The notes below the pieces were generated by a model. The model had not been told where the DNA came from. It did no database searches and worked only from the letters and a program-made list of their open reading frames with translations. 64,000 bases of DNA, taken from Capilliphycus salinus (GTDB lineage Bacteria; Cyanobacteriota; Cyanobacteriia; Cyanobacteriales; Microcoleaceae). The stretch covers positions 744,001 through 808,000 of the forward strand of contig NZ_CP178543.1 of the NCBI RefSeq assembly GCF_047276495.1, written 5' to 3'. Each line of letters starts with the position of its first letter. Within the stretch, counting starts at the first letter, position 1. The translations under genes were made by a program, and so were the position numbers. Of this stretch, positions 26,890 to 35,800 are shown one piece after another.

Positions 26890-27817
26890 TTGAAACATTT
26901 GGTGTGATTACACCCACGATTAAAGTTAATAAACCCGGTAAAAACAAGTAACCATCCAACACAATGTTATAAACATTTCGGGGGGTTTCGGGCGTTACCG
27001 TCCAAATGGCAATCAAGTTTAACAAAATACAAGGAATTACAACAACTGGAGACAAAATCGAAATCGGTTGAGTCCAACTCCAACCCGCAACCAATAGCAG
27101 AATTAAATTTAACCCCGTCCAAAAAATACGGGTTCCTCGAATCCCAATAATGAAAGGTAAAGTTCGCACCCCTTTTTCTCGGTCAGATTCTATATCTCGA
27201 ATATCAAATAAATGGGAATTGGTTCCGACAAATATTAACAAAAAGAACGCAACTAAGGCGGTAAAATAGTTAAAACTCACCCCGGCATAAGCCAAAGGTA
27301 CAGCAATCAAAGCATAAGTAATCACCCCGCAAACAATCCAAGCCTTAATTCCCGGTATATCTTTAGGGCGATACCAGTTTAAATTTCCCTGTTGTTGGAA
27401 AGGGAACAACGGCACCCCATAACTCAAGGGTAAAAGTCCGGCCCAACTTACCCGTTGAACCGATGCAGGCGCCCGATATAATAAGAATACAAAAGTCAAA
27501 ATTGCAGCCGAGGCTAAAAATAAACTTCCCGGTTTTCTCACAAAATACTGTTCTTTTGAATCGAGACTTTTTTGAACGTAAGAGTCAACAATTCGGTCCA
27601 AGTTGTAGGGAATTAAAGCCGCAGCCAAGAGGAAAACAGCAGGATGCCAATCTATCGGGAGATTGAGGGCGGTTTGGACAAAAAAGACCAGAGAAGCGAT
27701 TCCCGCAGCAACCCAAAGGTTAGAATAAACGATTAAAGATAAAAATTGCTCGTAGAATCCCTTCCCCAGTTGGGATAATTTTTGAAGATTATGAACAGAT
27801 TGGCTTTCAAGAGACAT
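26879..27817 (-). CDS. UbiA-family prenyltransferase-like membrane protein
   Basis: A 312-residue protein with eight to nine membrane helices. The two polar motifs of the UbiA superfamily are visible: NLDRIVD at 72-78 (in place of NxxxDxxxD) and FDIRDIESDREKGVRTLP near 203-220 (DxxxDxxxD-like). These bind the diphosphate of an isoprenoid donor through Mg. UbiA relatives in cyanobacteria make plastoquinone, tocopherol, chlorophyll or haem side chains; this one does not match any of those closely by eye, and the first motif is shortened, so the substrate is unknown. It is preceded by a 380-bp region without a clear gene. Confidence 0.7.
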   Translation of the reverse strand: MSLESQSVHNLQKLSQLGKGFYEQFLSLIVYSNLWVAAGIASLVFFVQTALNLPIDWHPAVFLLAAALIPYNLDRIVDSYVQKSLDSKEQYFVRKPGSLFLASAAILTFVFLLYRAPASVQRVSWAGLLPLSYGVPLFPFQQQGNLNWYRPKDIPGIKAWIVCGVITYALIAVPLAYAGVSFNYFTALVAFFLLIFVGTNSHLFDIRDIESDREKGVRTLPFIIGIRGTRIFWTGLNLILLLVAGWSWTQPISILSPVVVIPCILLNLIAIWTVTPETPRNVYNIVLDGYLFLPGLLTLIVGVITPNVSTTF

Positions 27818-27838
27818 AAATTTGAGTGTGAAAAAATC

Positions 27839-27922
27839 CTAACTTGTCAAATCACTACAAAAGCGATTCAACAGCAGAAGAAAAGCCCAAATTAAAACGA
27901 GAAGTGTAGCTAAAAGTATCAT
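27839..27922 (-). CDS. Possible 27-residue membrane peptide
   Basis: A tiny ORF (MILLATLLVLIWAFLLLLNR then FCSDLTS) just upstream of the UbiA-like gene on the same strand. One hydrophobic helix fills nearly all of it. There is no clear ribosome binding site, so it is reported only as a candidate. Confidence 0.2.
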   Translation of the reverse strand: MILLATLLVLIWAFLLLLNRFCSDLTS

Positions 27923-27980
27923 GGCTATTTCGTGGCGTTTGAGTGGAAAGCAAATTTTTGATAACTTATGAAAACTTATT

Positions 27981-28129
27981 GCTGTAGAGGAAGTTAACCC
28001 CGGATTTCTATCCTGCTTTGAAATAACCTAACTTTCATTCATTGAAAACATCGTGCTACACCGAATAAGTTAGCTGATGAATTTAGGATATGCGATATTT
28101 TTACAGGCGATATAACTTTCCTCTACAGC
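27981..28129. repeat. Inverted repeat bracketing 117 bp
   Basis: The left arm GCTGTAGAGGAAGTTA (27981-27996) is matched, with one gap, by TAACTTTCCTCTACAGC (28113-28129). The arms enclose AT-rich sequence with no ORF. It may be a miniature mobile element or a regulatory structure in the space between nblA and the UbiA-like gene. Nothing else is recognisable in 27923-28198. Confidence 0.45.
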
Positions 28130-28198
28130 ATTGTATCGTGCATCATTCATTCCTCAAAAAATTGAGCGAAAGGTTGAATTTCCTCCGAAAATCAAACC

Positions 28199-28426
28199 TT
28201 AGCCTATTTCCAGAGCTTCTGTGATGTCTTTATCAATACCCCAAGATTCTTTAATAATCTCGCGGAACAGATTTTCACGAATGATGGTACTTTTATATAA
28301 ATCAACTAAAAGTTGTTTTGCTTCATCCTGAGAAATTGTTTCTACCTTGCGAGCAAAAGACTGTACTTGGAACTCTTGTTCTAAGGAAATATTTGAGTTT
28401 TGATTGTTTTGATTTTGGTTATCCAT
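28199..28426 (-). CDS. nblA: NblA phycobilisome degradation protein
   Basis: About 75 residues from the ATG at 28426, which has an AGAGG site seven to nine bases upstream; the frame is open to 28510 but that extension is not family-like. The core LEQEFQVQSFARKV, then ISQDEAKQLLVDLYKSTIIR and ENLFREIIKESWGI, follows the NblA pattern of two helices with the conserved E-N/H-x-F segment. NblA binds phycobiliproteins and delivers them to a Clp protease during nutrient starvation. The Asn/Gln-rich N-terminus and the acidic tail after SWGI are longer than in small NblAs. A clpC gene is in the same window but not adjacent. Confidence 0.85.
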   Translation of the reverse strand: MDNQNQNNQNSNISLEQEFQVQSFARKVETISQDEAKQLLVDLYKSTIIRENLFREIIKESWGIDKDITEALEIG

Positions 28427-28509
28427 CGTTAAACCTCTGTGAGCAGTTAACTGAACGTCTGAACTGCATTTCCCAGTCAGACAGCCAGGTTTGTCCATTA
28501 CGTTAACCA

Positions 28510-28529
28510 TTGTAACGAAAATTTTACAA
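28510..28529. promoter_or_regulatory. Candidate operator upstream of nblA
   Basis: A perfect inverted repeat TTGTAA-N8-TTACAA about 84 bp upstream of the nblA start. It resembles a dimeric regulator site. The GTA and TAC triplets are 10 bases apart, not the 8 of an NtcA box, so NtcA is not claimed. Confidence 0.35.
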
Positions 28530-28865
28530 AATATGTCAAACTCTTGAAAAATTACTTCTTTCGTTGTATATCCTAGAGCCTATCGACCCGTACAGATGGG
28601 GTATGGCATCTGTTGACTTCCCCTGTATCGGACCGTTTTAGGGTTGCAGCTTCATATTCCCACCTATAAATTAAAATCAATATAAAGCTTTCGTAAAAAC
28701 ATCAATCCTTAGCAAATATTTAACCCCATTTTTACCTTAAAGCCCTAGACTCATCACCGTTGCTATAGGTAAATCGGGGTAGACTGCCCTGTATATCTAT
28801 AATTCAGCCCTTGAACCCCAGAATTTCCACCCTCAAACCTGTTAACATTACTAACCGTAAAAAAG
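28530..28865. other. Divergent promoter region of nblA and phosphoesterase
   Basis: About 335 bp. A short hairpin ACAGAT-N10-ATCTGT lies near 28595-28616. Otherwise no gene, repeat element or known motif is seen. It should carry the promoters of nblA and of the PEP-CTERM phosphoesterase. Confidence 0.4.
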
Positions 28866-30749
28866 ATGACGCATCTATCCAAAAGAATATTATTCTCTCA
28901 AGCGATTTCAGTTATTTCTATCGGAATAGGATTAATGAGTCCGGACCCTACTCATGCCGCAACTTTGCGAGTCAACCCCTACTTACAGCAACCCTCCTCC
29001 GATGGGATGTACTTTACCTGGTTTACCGAAGAAAACGTTAGCGGAACCCTCAGCATTAGCGGTCCGGGGTTAACCAGTCCCCTCACCTTAACCAGTACCC
29101 CCACCTTTGAACCCCTGCTATCCTACACCGAAGCCGAGAAAAATCAAGAAATTGACGGTTTAGAACCGGGGTCTTGGCTACTCGGCGATACCAACTACAA
29201 ACACACCGCAGACGTTCGCGGACTCCTCCCCAACAAGACCTACAATTATTCCGTTACCGTCGGCGACAATATCTTCAACTCCACCTTTACAACCGCCCCC
29301 ACCGCAGACGACTGGAGTAATATTCGGTTTATCGCGTTATCCGACAGCGAAACCGAACCCTTTGGGCGGGTTAACAGCCGGGACTGGCAACAGGGCGCCC
29401 TCGCCCCCGGTTCCGCCGAACGTCCCGACCCCGTTAACAGCCAGTGGGCGGAAACCTTCGGGACAACCGGAAGCAGACTGTTATATGCGTTAACCGAAAC
29501 CGAAGGCTACAGAAACAACCTGGAAGTTATCAACAGCCGCAACCCGAACTTTTTGATGATGCCGGGTGACTTGGTTCAGGGTGGAGGTTATCAACCCGGT
29601 TGGGATGAATTTTTCCGCCACAATGCCGGCGAGTTTGATAGCGGACTCTCCCAATATCCGATATTACCCGCCCTCGGCAACTGGGAAAACTTCGGCGCCC
29701 TCAACGGGGGTTATGGGTTTGACGCCGACGGACGTTTCGGCCCCAAATTTGCCCGGGACAAGTACCACGTTTACTTCGACGCCCCCGAAAATGGTACACC
29801 CGAACATCAAGACAACTATTATCGCGTTGACTACGGCCCCGTTACTATTATTACCCTCGACAGTTCCAACGGCGAACCCGATGACAGTCGCAGCAACTAC
29901 GGGGGAGAAGGACAACCGCCCCAAATTAGCGGACGGGAATACACGGGTTCGGGTACGGATACTCAGGAGAATATTACGCGGGAAGAATACGAAGCGGTTG
30001 GCGGTACCGACTTGGCGGATTTTAATCCCGGAAGTACCCAGTGGAATTGGGCGGAAGCACAGTTAAAAGATGCCCGCGAAAAAGGTCAAATTGTTTTTGT
30101 ACAGTTTCATCACGTTCCCTATTCTAACGGGACTCACGGACTGCCGATGAACCACGAAAATTCTTCGGGTCAGGGCGGAACTCCGATGCGTCAGTACCAT
30201 CCTTTATTTGAAAAATATGGCGTTTCTGCGGTTTTCTCGGGTCACAGCGAGATGTTTGAACGCAGTTTTGTTGATGAAGATAATGATGGTATTGGGGTTA
30301 ATTATTATGATGTTGGTGTTGCGGGGGATGGTTTGCGGGGCGAACGTACAGATGAGAATGGAGAGTTATTAAAGTATAACGAATTTGGTCAATGGTCGGC
30401 TGACCAAGATGAACCGGAATTTTGGCAAGAAGTGGATGGGGTTTTACAGTTGGTTGAAGGCGGGAAACATTACGGCCATTTGGAGGTTAATATTGAACGT
30501 TTGACCGGAGATGAAAATGCGTTTGCCAAGATTATGTTAACGCCGGTTCAGGTGTTTCCGGTTCTCGATAGCGATTACAATTTAATTAGAACCGAACGCC
30601 GAGTTTTGGGCGATGAAATTGTTTTGTTGGCGAGTGGGGATGGTTTGGTTAAGCCTGTTCCCGAACCGGGTTCAATTTTTGGGTTGTTAACCGTTGGTTT
30701 GGGTTTGACGGGTTTGAAATTGTTTAAATCTCACAAACCTGCAAAATAA
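28866..30749 (+). CDS. Secreted PEP-CTERM metallophosphoesterase
   Basis: A 627-residue exported protein: signal peptide to about residue 31 (ending PTHAA), a fibronectin-like purple-acid-phosphatase N-domain (LRVNPYLQQPSSDGMYFTWF), and a calcineurin-like phosphoesterase domain. Visible metal motifs are MMPGDLVQGGG near 232, ALGNWENFG near 270 (GNW where GNH is usual), VQFHHVPYSNGTHG near 412 and SGHSEMFERS near 459 (GHSE in place of GHxH). The C-terminus VPEPGSIFGLLTVGL plus a short basic tail is a PEP-CTERM sorting signal, so it should be processed by the cyanoexosortase encoded at 21262. It may release phosphate outside the cell; the unusual GNW and GHSE motifs leave activity uncertain. 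Confidence 0.87.
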   Translation: MTHLSKRILFSQAISVISIGIGLMSPDPTHAATLRVNPYLQQPSSDGMYFTWFTEENVSGTLSISGPGLTSPLTLTSTPTFEPLLSYTEAEKNQEIDGLEPGSWLLGDTNYKHTADVRGLLPNKTYNYSVTVGDNIFNSTFTTAPTADDWSNIRFIALSDSETEPFGRVNSRDWQQGALAPGSAERPDPVNSQWAETFGTTGSRLLYALTETEGYRNNLEVINSRNPNFLMMPGDLVQGGGYQPGWDEFFRHNAGEFDSGLSQYPILPALGNWENFGALNGGYGFDADGRFGPKFARDKYHVYFDAPENGTPEHQDNYYRVDYGPVTIITLDSSNGEPDDSRSNYGGEGQPPQISGREYTGSGTDTQENITREEYEAVGGTDLADFNPGSTQWNWAEAQLKDAREKGQIVFVQFHHVPYSNGTHGLPMNHENSSGQGGTPMRQYHPLFEKYGVSAVFSGHSEMFERSFVDEDNDGIGVNYYDVGVAGDGLRGERTDENGELLKYNEFGQWSADQDEPEFWQEVDGVLQLVEGGKHYGHLEVNIERLTGDENAFAKIMLTPVQVFPVLDSDYNLIRTERRVLGDEIVLLASGDGLVKPVPEPGSIFGLLTVGLGLTGLKLFKSHKPAK

Positions 30750-30778
30750 AATAAACGGTTTTTTGACGTTTGGGTTTG

Positions 30779-31010
30779 GTGACGGGGCGGGTTTATTAAC
30801 GTTAATTTGGGGTGACAAAAATTTCGTCGAACCCACCCATACATTCAATCCCATCCAATGATTCCCGTGACGGGGCGGGTTTATTAACGTTAATTTGGGG
30901 TGACAAAAATCTCATCGAACCCGCCCCTACATTCAATCCCATCCAACCCGTAGGGGCGGGTTCCGCAAAAATTTTCAAATCTCACAAATCACTGTAATAA
31001 ACCCGCCCCA
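30779..31010. repeat. Three GGGGCGGGTT hairpin elements
   Basis: Elements at 30779-30842 and 30867-30930 are near-identical tandem copies (GTGACGGGGCGGGTTT to AACCCGCCCCTAC in the second; the first has AACCCACCCATAC). A third, differing inside, is at 30950-31010 (GTAGGGGCGGGTT to AAACCCGCCCC). The stretch 30750-31390 contains only hairpin elements. Confidence 0.9.
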
Positions 31011-31059
31011 CCCCAACAGATATTTGACCGAACAAAAAACGGTTTTTTGTCATTTTGGG

Positions 31060-31205
31060 GTAGGGTGGGTGACAGAATTAATCTTGGGGTTTTTTCCGAT
31101 AATTCTCGAATGTTATCCACCCAACAAATGTTCTCAGGGGTAGGGTGGGTGACAGAATTAATCTTGGGGTTTTTTCCGACAATTCTCGAATGTCACCCAC
31201 CTTAC
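31060..31205. repeat. Tandem pair of GGGTGGGTGACA hairpins
   Basis: Two copies, 31060-31125 and 31140-31205, period 80 bp, each starting GTAGGGTGGGTGACAGAATT. The second closes with TGTCACCCACCTTAC, giving 15-bp arms with one mismatch; the first has a more degenerate right arm. Confidence 0.9.
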
Positions 31206-31224
31206 AAATATTCTCAGTAGATTG

Positions 31225-31376
31225 GTAGGGTGCATCAGACCCGAGAACTATTAATTACATTATTAACTGAAAAATCTGATGCACCCTACGGTTGTGATAA
31301 AAATTAGATTGGTAGGGTGCATCGGACCCGAAACCTCTCAATTAAATTATTAACTGAAAAATCTGATTCACCCTAC
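31225..31376. repeat. Tandem pair of GGGTGCATCAGA hairpins
   Basis: Two copies, 31225-31289 and 31312-31376, period 87 bp. The first has perfect 15-bp arms GTAGGGTGCATCAGA and TCTGATGCACCCTAC. The last arm ends 14 bp from the stop of the ROK kinase gene. Confidence 0.9.
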
Positions 31377-31390
31377 GGTTGTGATAAAAA

Positions 31391-32305
31391 TTATTGTTTT
31401 AAAACAAAAGTATCGAGCGCTAATTTAGCCGCACCAATAGCACCGGCTTGATTGCCTAATTCTGCTATTAACACTTGTAAATCCTGACGGGAACTCGCCA
31501 ACACTCGCCGTTCAATTTCTGCAATTGTACTCGGTAAAAAAAACTCAGCACCCGCACTAATTCCACCGCCCAAAATAATCGCTTCTGGGGTTAAAATATA
31601 AATTAAACTCGCTAAACCTGCGCCCAATCTTTGACCGTACTGTTGCCAATATTCTATCGCGTTTGTATCGCCCGATTTTGCTTTGGCAGCGAGTTCGGCC
31701 GGTTCTAAACCCGTTTCTCGACGAATCGCTTGAATGGAGGCATACTGTTCTAAAGAACCCCGATTTCCGCTATTACAAATCGGGCCGTCAAAATTTAACG
31801 TAATTAATCCCAATTCTCCCGCAGTTCCATTTCGCCCAACAAATAATTCACCGTTAAGAATAATCGCCCCACCGACACCCGTTCCTAACGTTAACAAAAT
31901 CAAATCTTTAAACCGACGTCCCGCCCCCAACCAAGCCTCTCCCAACCCCGCACAATTGGCATCATTTGCCATTACTACAGACAAGTTGGTTTTAGCTTCT
32001 ACCCAATTGGCTAACGGCACATTTTGCCAATTTTTGAGGTTAATGGCAATCTGAGAAATGCGCCCGGAAGCATCCACCGGCCCCGGCAAACCGATGCCAA
32101 TTCCGCCAACAGACTTGACATTTTCAGTAATTTGTGATAAACCCTCTAACAAAACTGAAAAAACCGCTTCCGGCGTTGCGGGTTGGGGAGTCGGAACCGT
32201 TAAAGACTGATGACAATTTCCCAACGCATCGAACCGTCCCAATTTAATCGCCGATCCGCCCAAATCAACGCCAATCACCTGAGTTAAAACTTGTTCGTTG
32301 TTCAT
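31391..32305 (-). CDS. ROK-family sugar kinase (glucokinase-like)
   Basis: A 304-residue ROK protein: phosphate-1 motif VIGVDLGGSAIKLGRF, catalytic region VMANDANCAGLGEAW, and phosphate-2 TLGTGVGGAIILNGEL. The ROK zinc site, normally CxCGxxGCxE, is reduced to CNSGNRGSLEQ, keeping one Cys and the terminal Glu, so zinc binding is probably lost. The most likely activity is ATP-dependent phosphorylation of glucose, but N-acylmannosamine or other hexoses are possible. The window also holds an unrelated Glk-type glucokinase at 58549. The gene is monocistronic; its 3' end lies against hairpin repeats. Confidence 0.85.
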   Translation of the reverse strand: MNNEQVLTQVIGVDLGGSAIKLGRFDALGNCHQSLTVPTPQPATPEAVFSVLLEGLSQITENVKSVGGIGIGLPGPVDASGRISQIAINLKNWQNVPLANWVEAKTNLSVVMANDANCAGLGEAWLGAGRRFKDLILLTLGTGVGGAIILNGELFVGRNGTAGELGLITLNFDGPICNSGNRGSLEQYASIQAIRRETGLEPAELAAKAKSGDTNAIEYWQQYGQRLGAGLASLIYILTPEAIILGGGISAGAEFFLPSTIAEIERRVLASSRQDLQVLIAELGNQAGAIGAAKLALDTFVLKQ

Positions 32306-32355
32306 GGTTTTATGATTATTAATAGCGGATCAAAAACAGCGAATATTGATTGATA

Positions 32356-32622
32356 TTACTCCACTTCATCCCGGTCGATAGAAGTAGTAAAAATCGGTTC
32401 AACTCGTATCGCTTTAATACTCGAAGGACGAACAACCATATATTCTTTGTACTCCCCTTGCACCATCTTCAAGGGAACGTTAATAAACTCGTTAGAGTCG
32501 TGGTTGGGAATCAAAACCTTGCTGTACCAAACCTGAAACTCCTCAAGCTTGGAAAATTTGATTTCTTCCCGATGTCCCCCTTCCAGCATCAGGTAAACTG
32601 CAAATGAACTAGGCTTTGGCAT
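32356..32622 (-). CDS. Conserved cyanobacterial protein, 88 aa
   Basis: An 88-residue soluble protein: a beta-rich start (SFAVYLMLEGGHREEIKF), then an amphipathic stretch EEFQVWYSKVLIP and a C-terminal part VVRPSSIKAIRVEPIF. The codon-level regularity and compact size suggest a real gene, and it resembles short conserved proteins in other cyanobacteria, but I do not recognise a function. It lies 50 bp upstream of the ROK kinase gene on the same strand and may be cotranscribed with it. An antisense frame of similar size is considered a shadow. Confidence 0.65.
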   Translation of the reverse strand: MPKPSSFAVYLMLEGGHREEIKFSKLEEFQVWYSKVLIPNHDSNEFINVPLKMVQGEYKEYMVVRPSSIKAIRVEPIFTTSIDRDEVE

Positions 32623-32874
32623 AACCGATCCCCAAACGTGATAGATTCCTTCGTGTAGTCATTTTACCCCGCTCTGGGACTTCCTCGCTCACCGAAACAT
32701 CAATTATCAATCTTCCCCCCTCCCCCTACACCCCCTGGACTCCATCACCTATTCCCTTCTTCCATTGCCTCAAAAGCTACAGTAAGTGTTAAGCCAAACC
32801 ATTACCCTGACAATGGCGAGTTATGATTGACAACCAACGAATAACTCGATCTTACTAATCCATCAGGAAAAATT

Positions 32875-35800
32875 ATGCCTCGACGCGACGATCTGCATAA
32901 AATCCTACTCTTAGGTTCTGGCCCAATTGTTATCGGACAAGCCTGCGAGTTCGACTACTCTGGAACCCAAGCCTGTAAAGCGCTGCGAGAGGAAGGATAC
33001 GAAGTGGTGTTGGTCAACTCCAACCCCGCAACCATTATGACCGACCCCGAAACGGCGGAACGAACCTACATCGAACCCCTCGTTCCCGAAATTGTCGAAA
33101 AAGTAATCGAAAAAGAACGCCCCGACGCCCTGCTTCCCACGATGGGGGGACAAACTGCACTGAACCTGGCTGTGGCGTTGGCGAAAAATGGAGTTCTTGA
33201 TAAATACGGCGTTGAGTTAATTGGCGCCAAATTAGAAGCCATTGAAAAAGCCGAAGACAGACAGCTTTTTAAAGAAGCAATGGAACGCATTGGTGTTGCT
33301 TGTTGTCCGTCTGGAATTGCCAGTAATATGGAAGAAGCCCGGGCTGTAGCCCACAAAATTGGCTCTTATCCTTTGATTATTCGTCCGGCGTTTACAATGG
33401 GCGGAACCGGTGGCGGTATTGCTTACAACCAAGAAGAATACGAAGAACTCGCCAGTGGGGGTTTAGATGCGTCTCCGGTTTCTCAAATTTTGGTTGAACA
33501 ATCGTTGATTGGTTGGAAAGAATTTGAACTCGAAGTCATGCGAGATCTTGCAGATAATGTGGTGATTATCTGTTCGATTGAAAATATTGACCCGATGGGG
33601 GTTCATACGGGAGATTCGATCACCGTTGCACCCGCACAAACTCTCACCGATAAAGAATATCAACGCCTGCGGGATGCCGCAATTAAAATTATTCGAGAAA
33701 TTGGGGTTGAAACGGGCGGATCTAATATTCAGTTTGCTATTAATCCGGTTAACGGGGATGTAATTGTTATTGAAATGAACCCCCGTGTTTCTCGTTCTTC
33801 TGCTTTGGCTTCTAAGGCGACCGGATTTCCCATTGCCAAATTTGCGGCAAAATTATCGGTGGGTTATACGCTTGATGAAATTAAGAACGACATTACCAAA
33901 AAAACCCCCGCTTCTTTTGAACCAACGATAGATTATGTCGTCACTAAAATTCCCCGTTTCGCCTTTGAAAAGTTTCCCGGTTCTCAACCCACTTTAACCA
34001 CTCAAATGAAGTCTGTGGGCGAAGCAATGGCAATAGGGGGAACGTTCTGCGAGTCCTTCCAAAAAGCGCTGCGAAGTCTGGAAACCGGTTTATCGGGTTG
34101 GGGATGCGATCGCGCTGAAAAATTACCCAGTTTGGATAATATTGCGGGGTCTTTACGAACGCCTCACCCGGAACGAATTTTGGTGGTTCGACACGCTTTG
34201 ATGTTGGGAATGTCGGTGGAGGAAATCTACGAACTGACGGGAATTGATCCCTGGTTTTTAGATAAGTTCCAACAGCTTTTAGAAACTGAGAAATTCCTCA
34301 AACGGACGCCGTTGAAACAGTTGGATGCGGATCAACTTTTGGCGGTTAAACGTTTGGGATTTAGCGATCGCCAAATTGCTTATGCCACCAAAACCACCGA
34401 AGATGAAGTTCGGGCTTACCGTTTACAATTGACGGTTAAACCGATTTACAAAATGGTGGATACCTGCGCGGCGGAATTTGAATCTAGAACGCCTTATTAC
34501 TATTCTACCTATTGGGAAGAAGATGAGATTTTACCCTCGGAAAAACCGAAAGTAATGATTCTCGGAGGCGGTCCAAATCGCATCGGACAGGGGATCGAAT
34601 TTGACTATTGTTGTTGTCATGCGTCCTATGCGTTGCGGGCGAATGGCTACGAAACCATCATGGTCAATTCCAACCCGGAAACGGTTTCTACAGACTACGA
34701 TACCAGCGATCGCCTTTACTTTGAACCGCTGACCAAAGAAGACGTAATCAATATTATAGAGGCGGAAAAACCAGTTGGAATTATCATTCAGTTTGGCGGA
34801 CAAACGCCCCTAAAATTGGCGGTTCCGCTGCAAAAATATCTCGAAGCCAACGCCGAGAAAAATCCCGATCTGAAAATTTGGGGAACCTCACCCGACTCTA
34901 TTGACGCCGCAGAAGATCGAGAACGGTTTGAAAAGATTTTGCGGGAATTAAACATTCAACAGGCGCCGAATGGAATTTCTCGCAGTTTTGAAGAATCTTT
35001 AGCCGTAGCGAGTCGAATTGGTTATCCGGTTGTTGTGCGTCCTTCTTATGTTTTGGGGGGACGGGCGATGGAAATTGTTTTCTCCGATGAAGACTTGGAA
35101 CGTTATATGATGTTTGCGGTACAAGTTGAACCGGATCATCCAATTTTGGTCGATAAGTTCTTAGAAAATGCGATCGAAGTTGATGTCGATGCGATCGCCG
35201 ATCATACCGGAGAAGTCGTCATCGGTGGGATTATGGAACACATCGAACAAGCCGGGGTTCACTCGGGAGATTCGGCCTGTTCTATACCCTATCAAACCCT
35301 GCCAAAAAGCGCAATTGAAACCATACGACGCCAAACCATTGAGTTAGCAAAGGCGTTAAAAGTTATCGGTTTGATGAATATTCAGTTTGCGGTACAAGGC
35401 GAACAAGTGTTCATTTTAGAAGCGAATCCTCGGGCGTCTCGAACCGTTCCGTTTGTGTCGAAAGCGATCGGAGTTCCGTTGGCAAAAATGGCGTCTTTGG
35501 TGATGTCCGGTAAGACGTTAAAAGAGTTGGAATTTACCGAAGAAAAAGTTCCCACCTATGTATCGGTAAAAGAAGCCGTTCTTCCGTTTGCAAAATTCCC
35601 CGGAACCGACGTATTATTGGGGCCGGAAATGCGTTCAACCGGGGAAGTCATGGGAATCGATACCGACTTTGGGAAAGCGTTTGCCAAAGCAGAACTTGCG
35701 GCGAGTCAACTGTTACCCCTATCGGGAACGGTATTCGTTTCGATGAATGATCGGGATAAAATGGCGGTAGTTCCAATTGTGCGAGATTTTATCGAATTAG

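Noticed and set aside
28510..28529. NtcA binding site before nblA
   Set aside because: The GTA and TAC triplets are separated by 10 bases, while the NtcA consensus needs 8; kept only as a generic inverted repeat.
29566..30066. 166-codon ORF within the phosphoesterase gene
   Set aside because: Thr/Ala/Pro-rich out-of-frame shadow of a confidently assigned gene.
32350..32607. Plus-strand 85-codon ORF opposite the 88-residue protein
   Set aside because: The minus-strand frame has the more regular protein composition and a plausible operon position with the ROK gene; the plus frame looks like its shadow.
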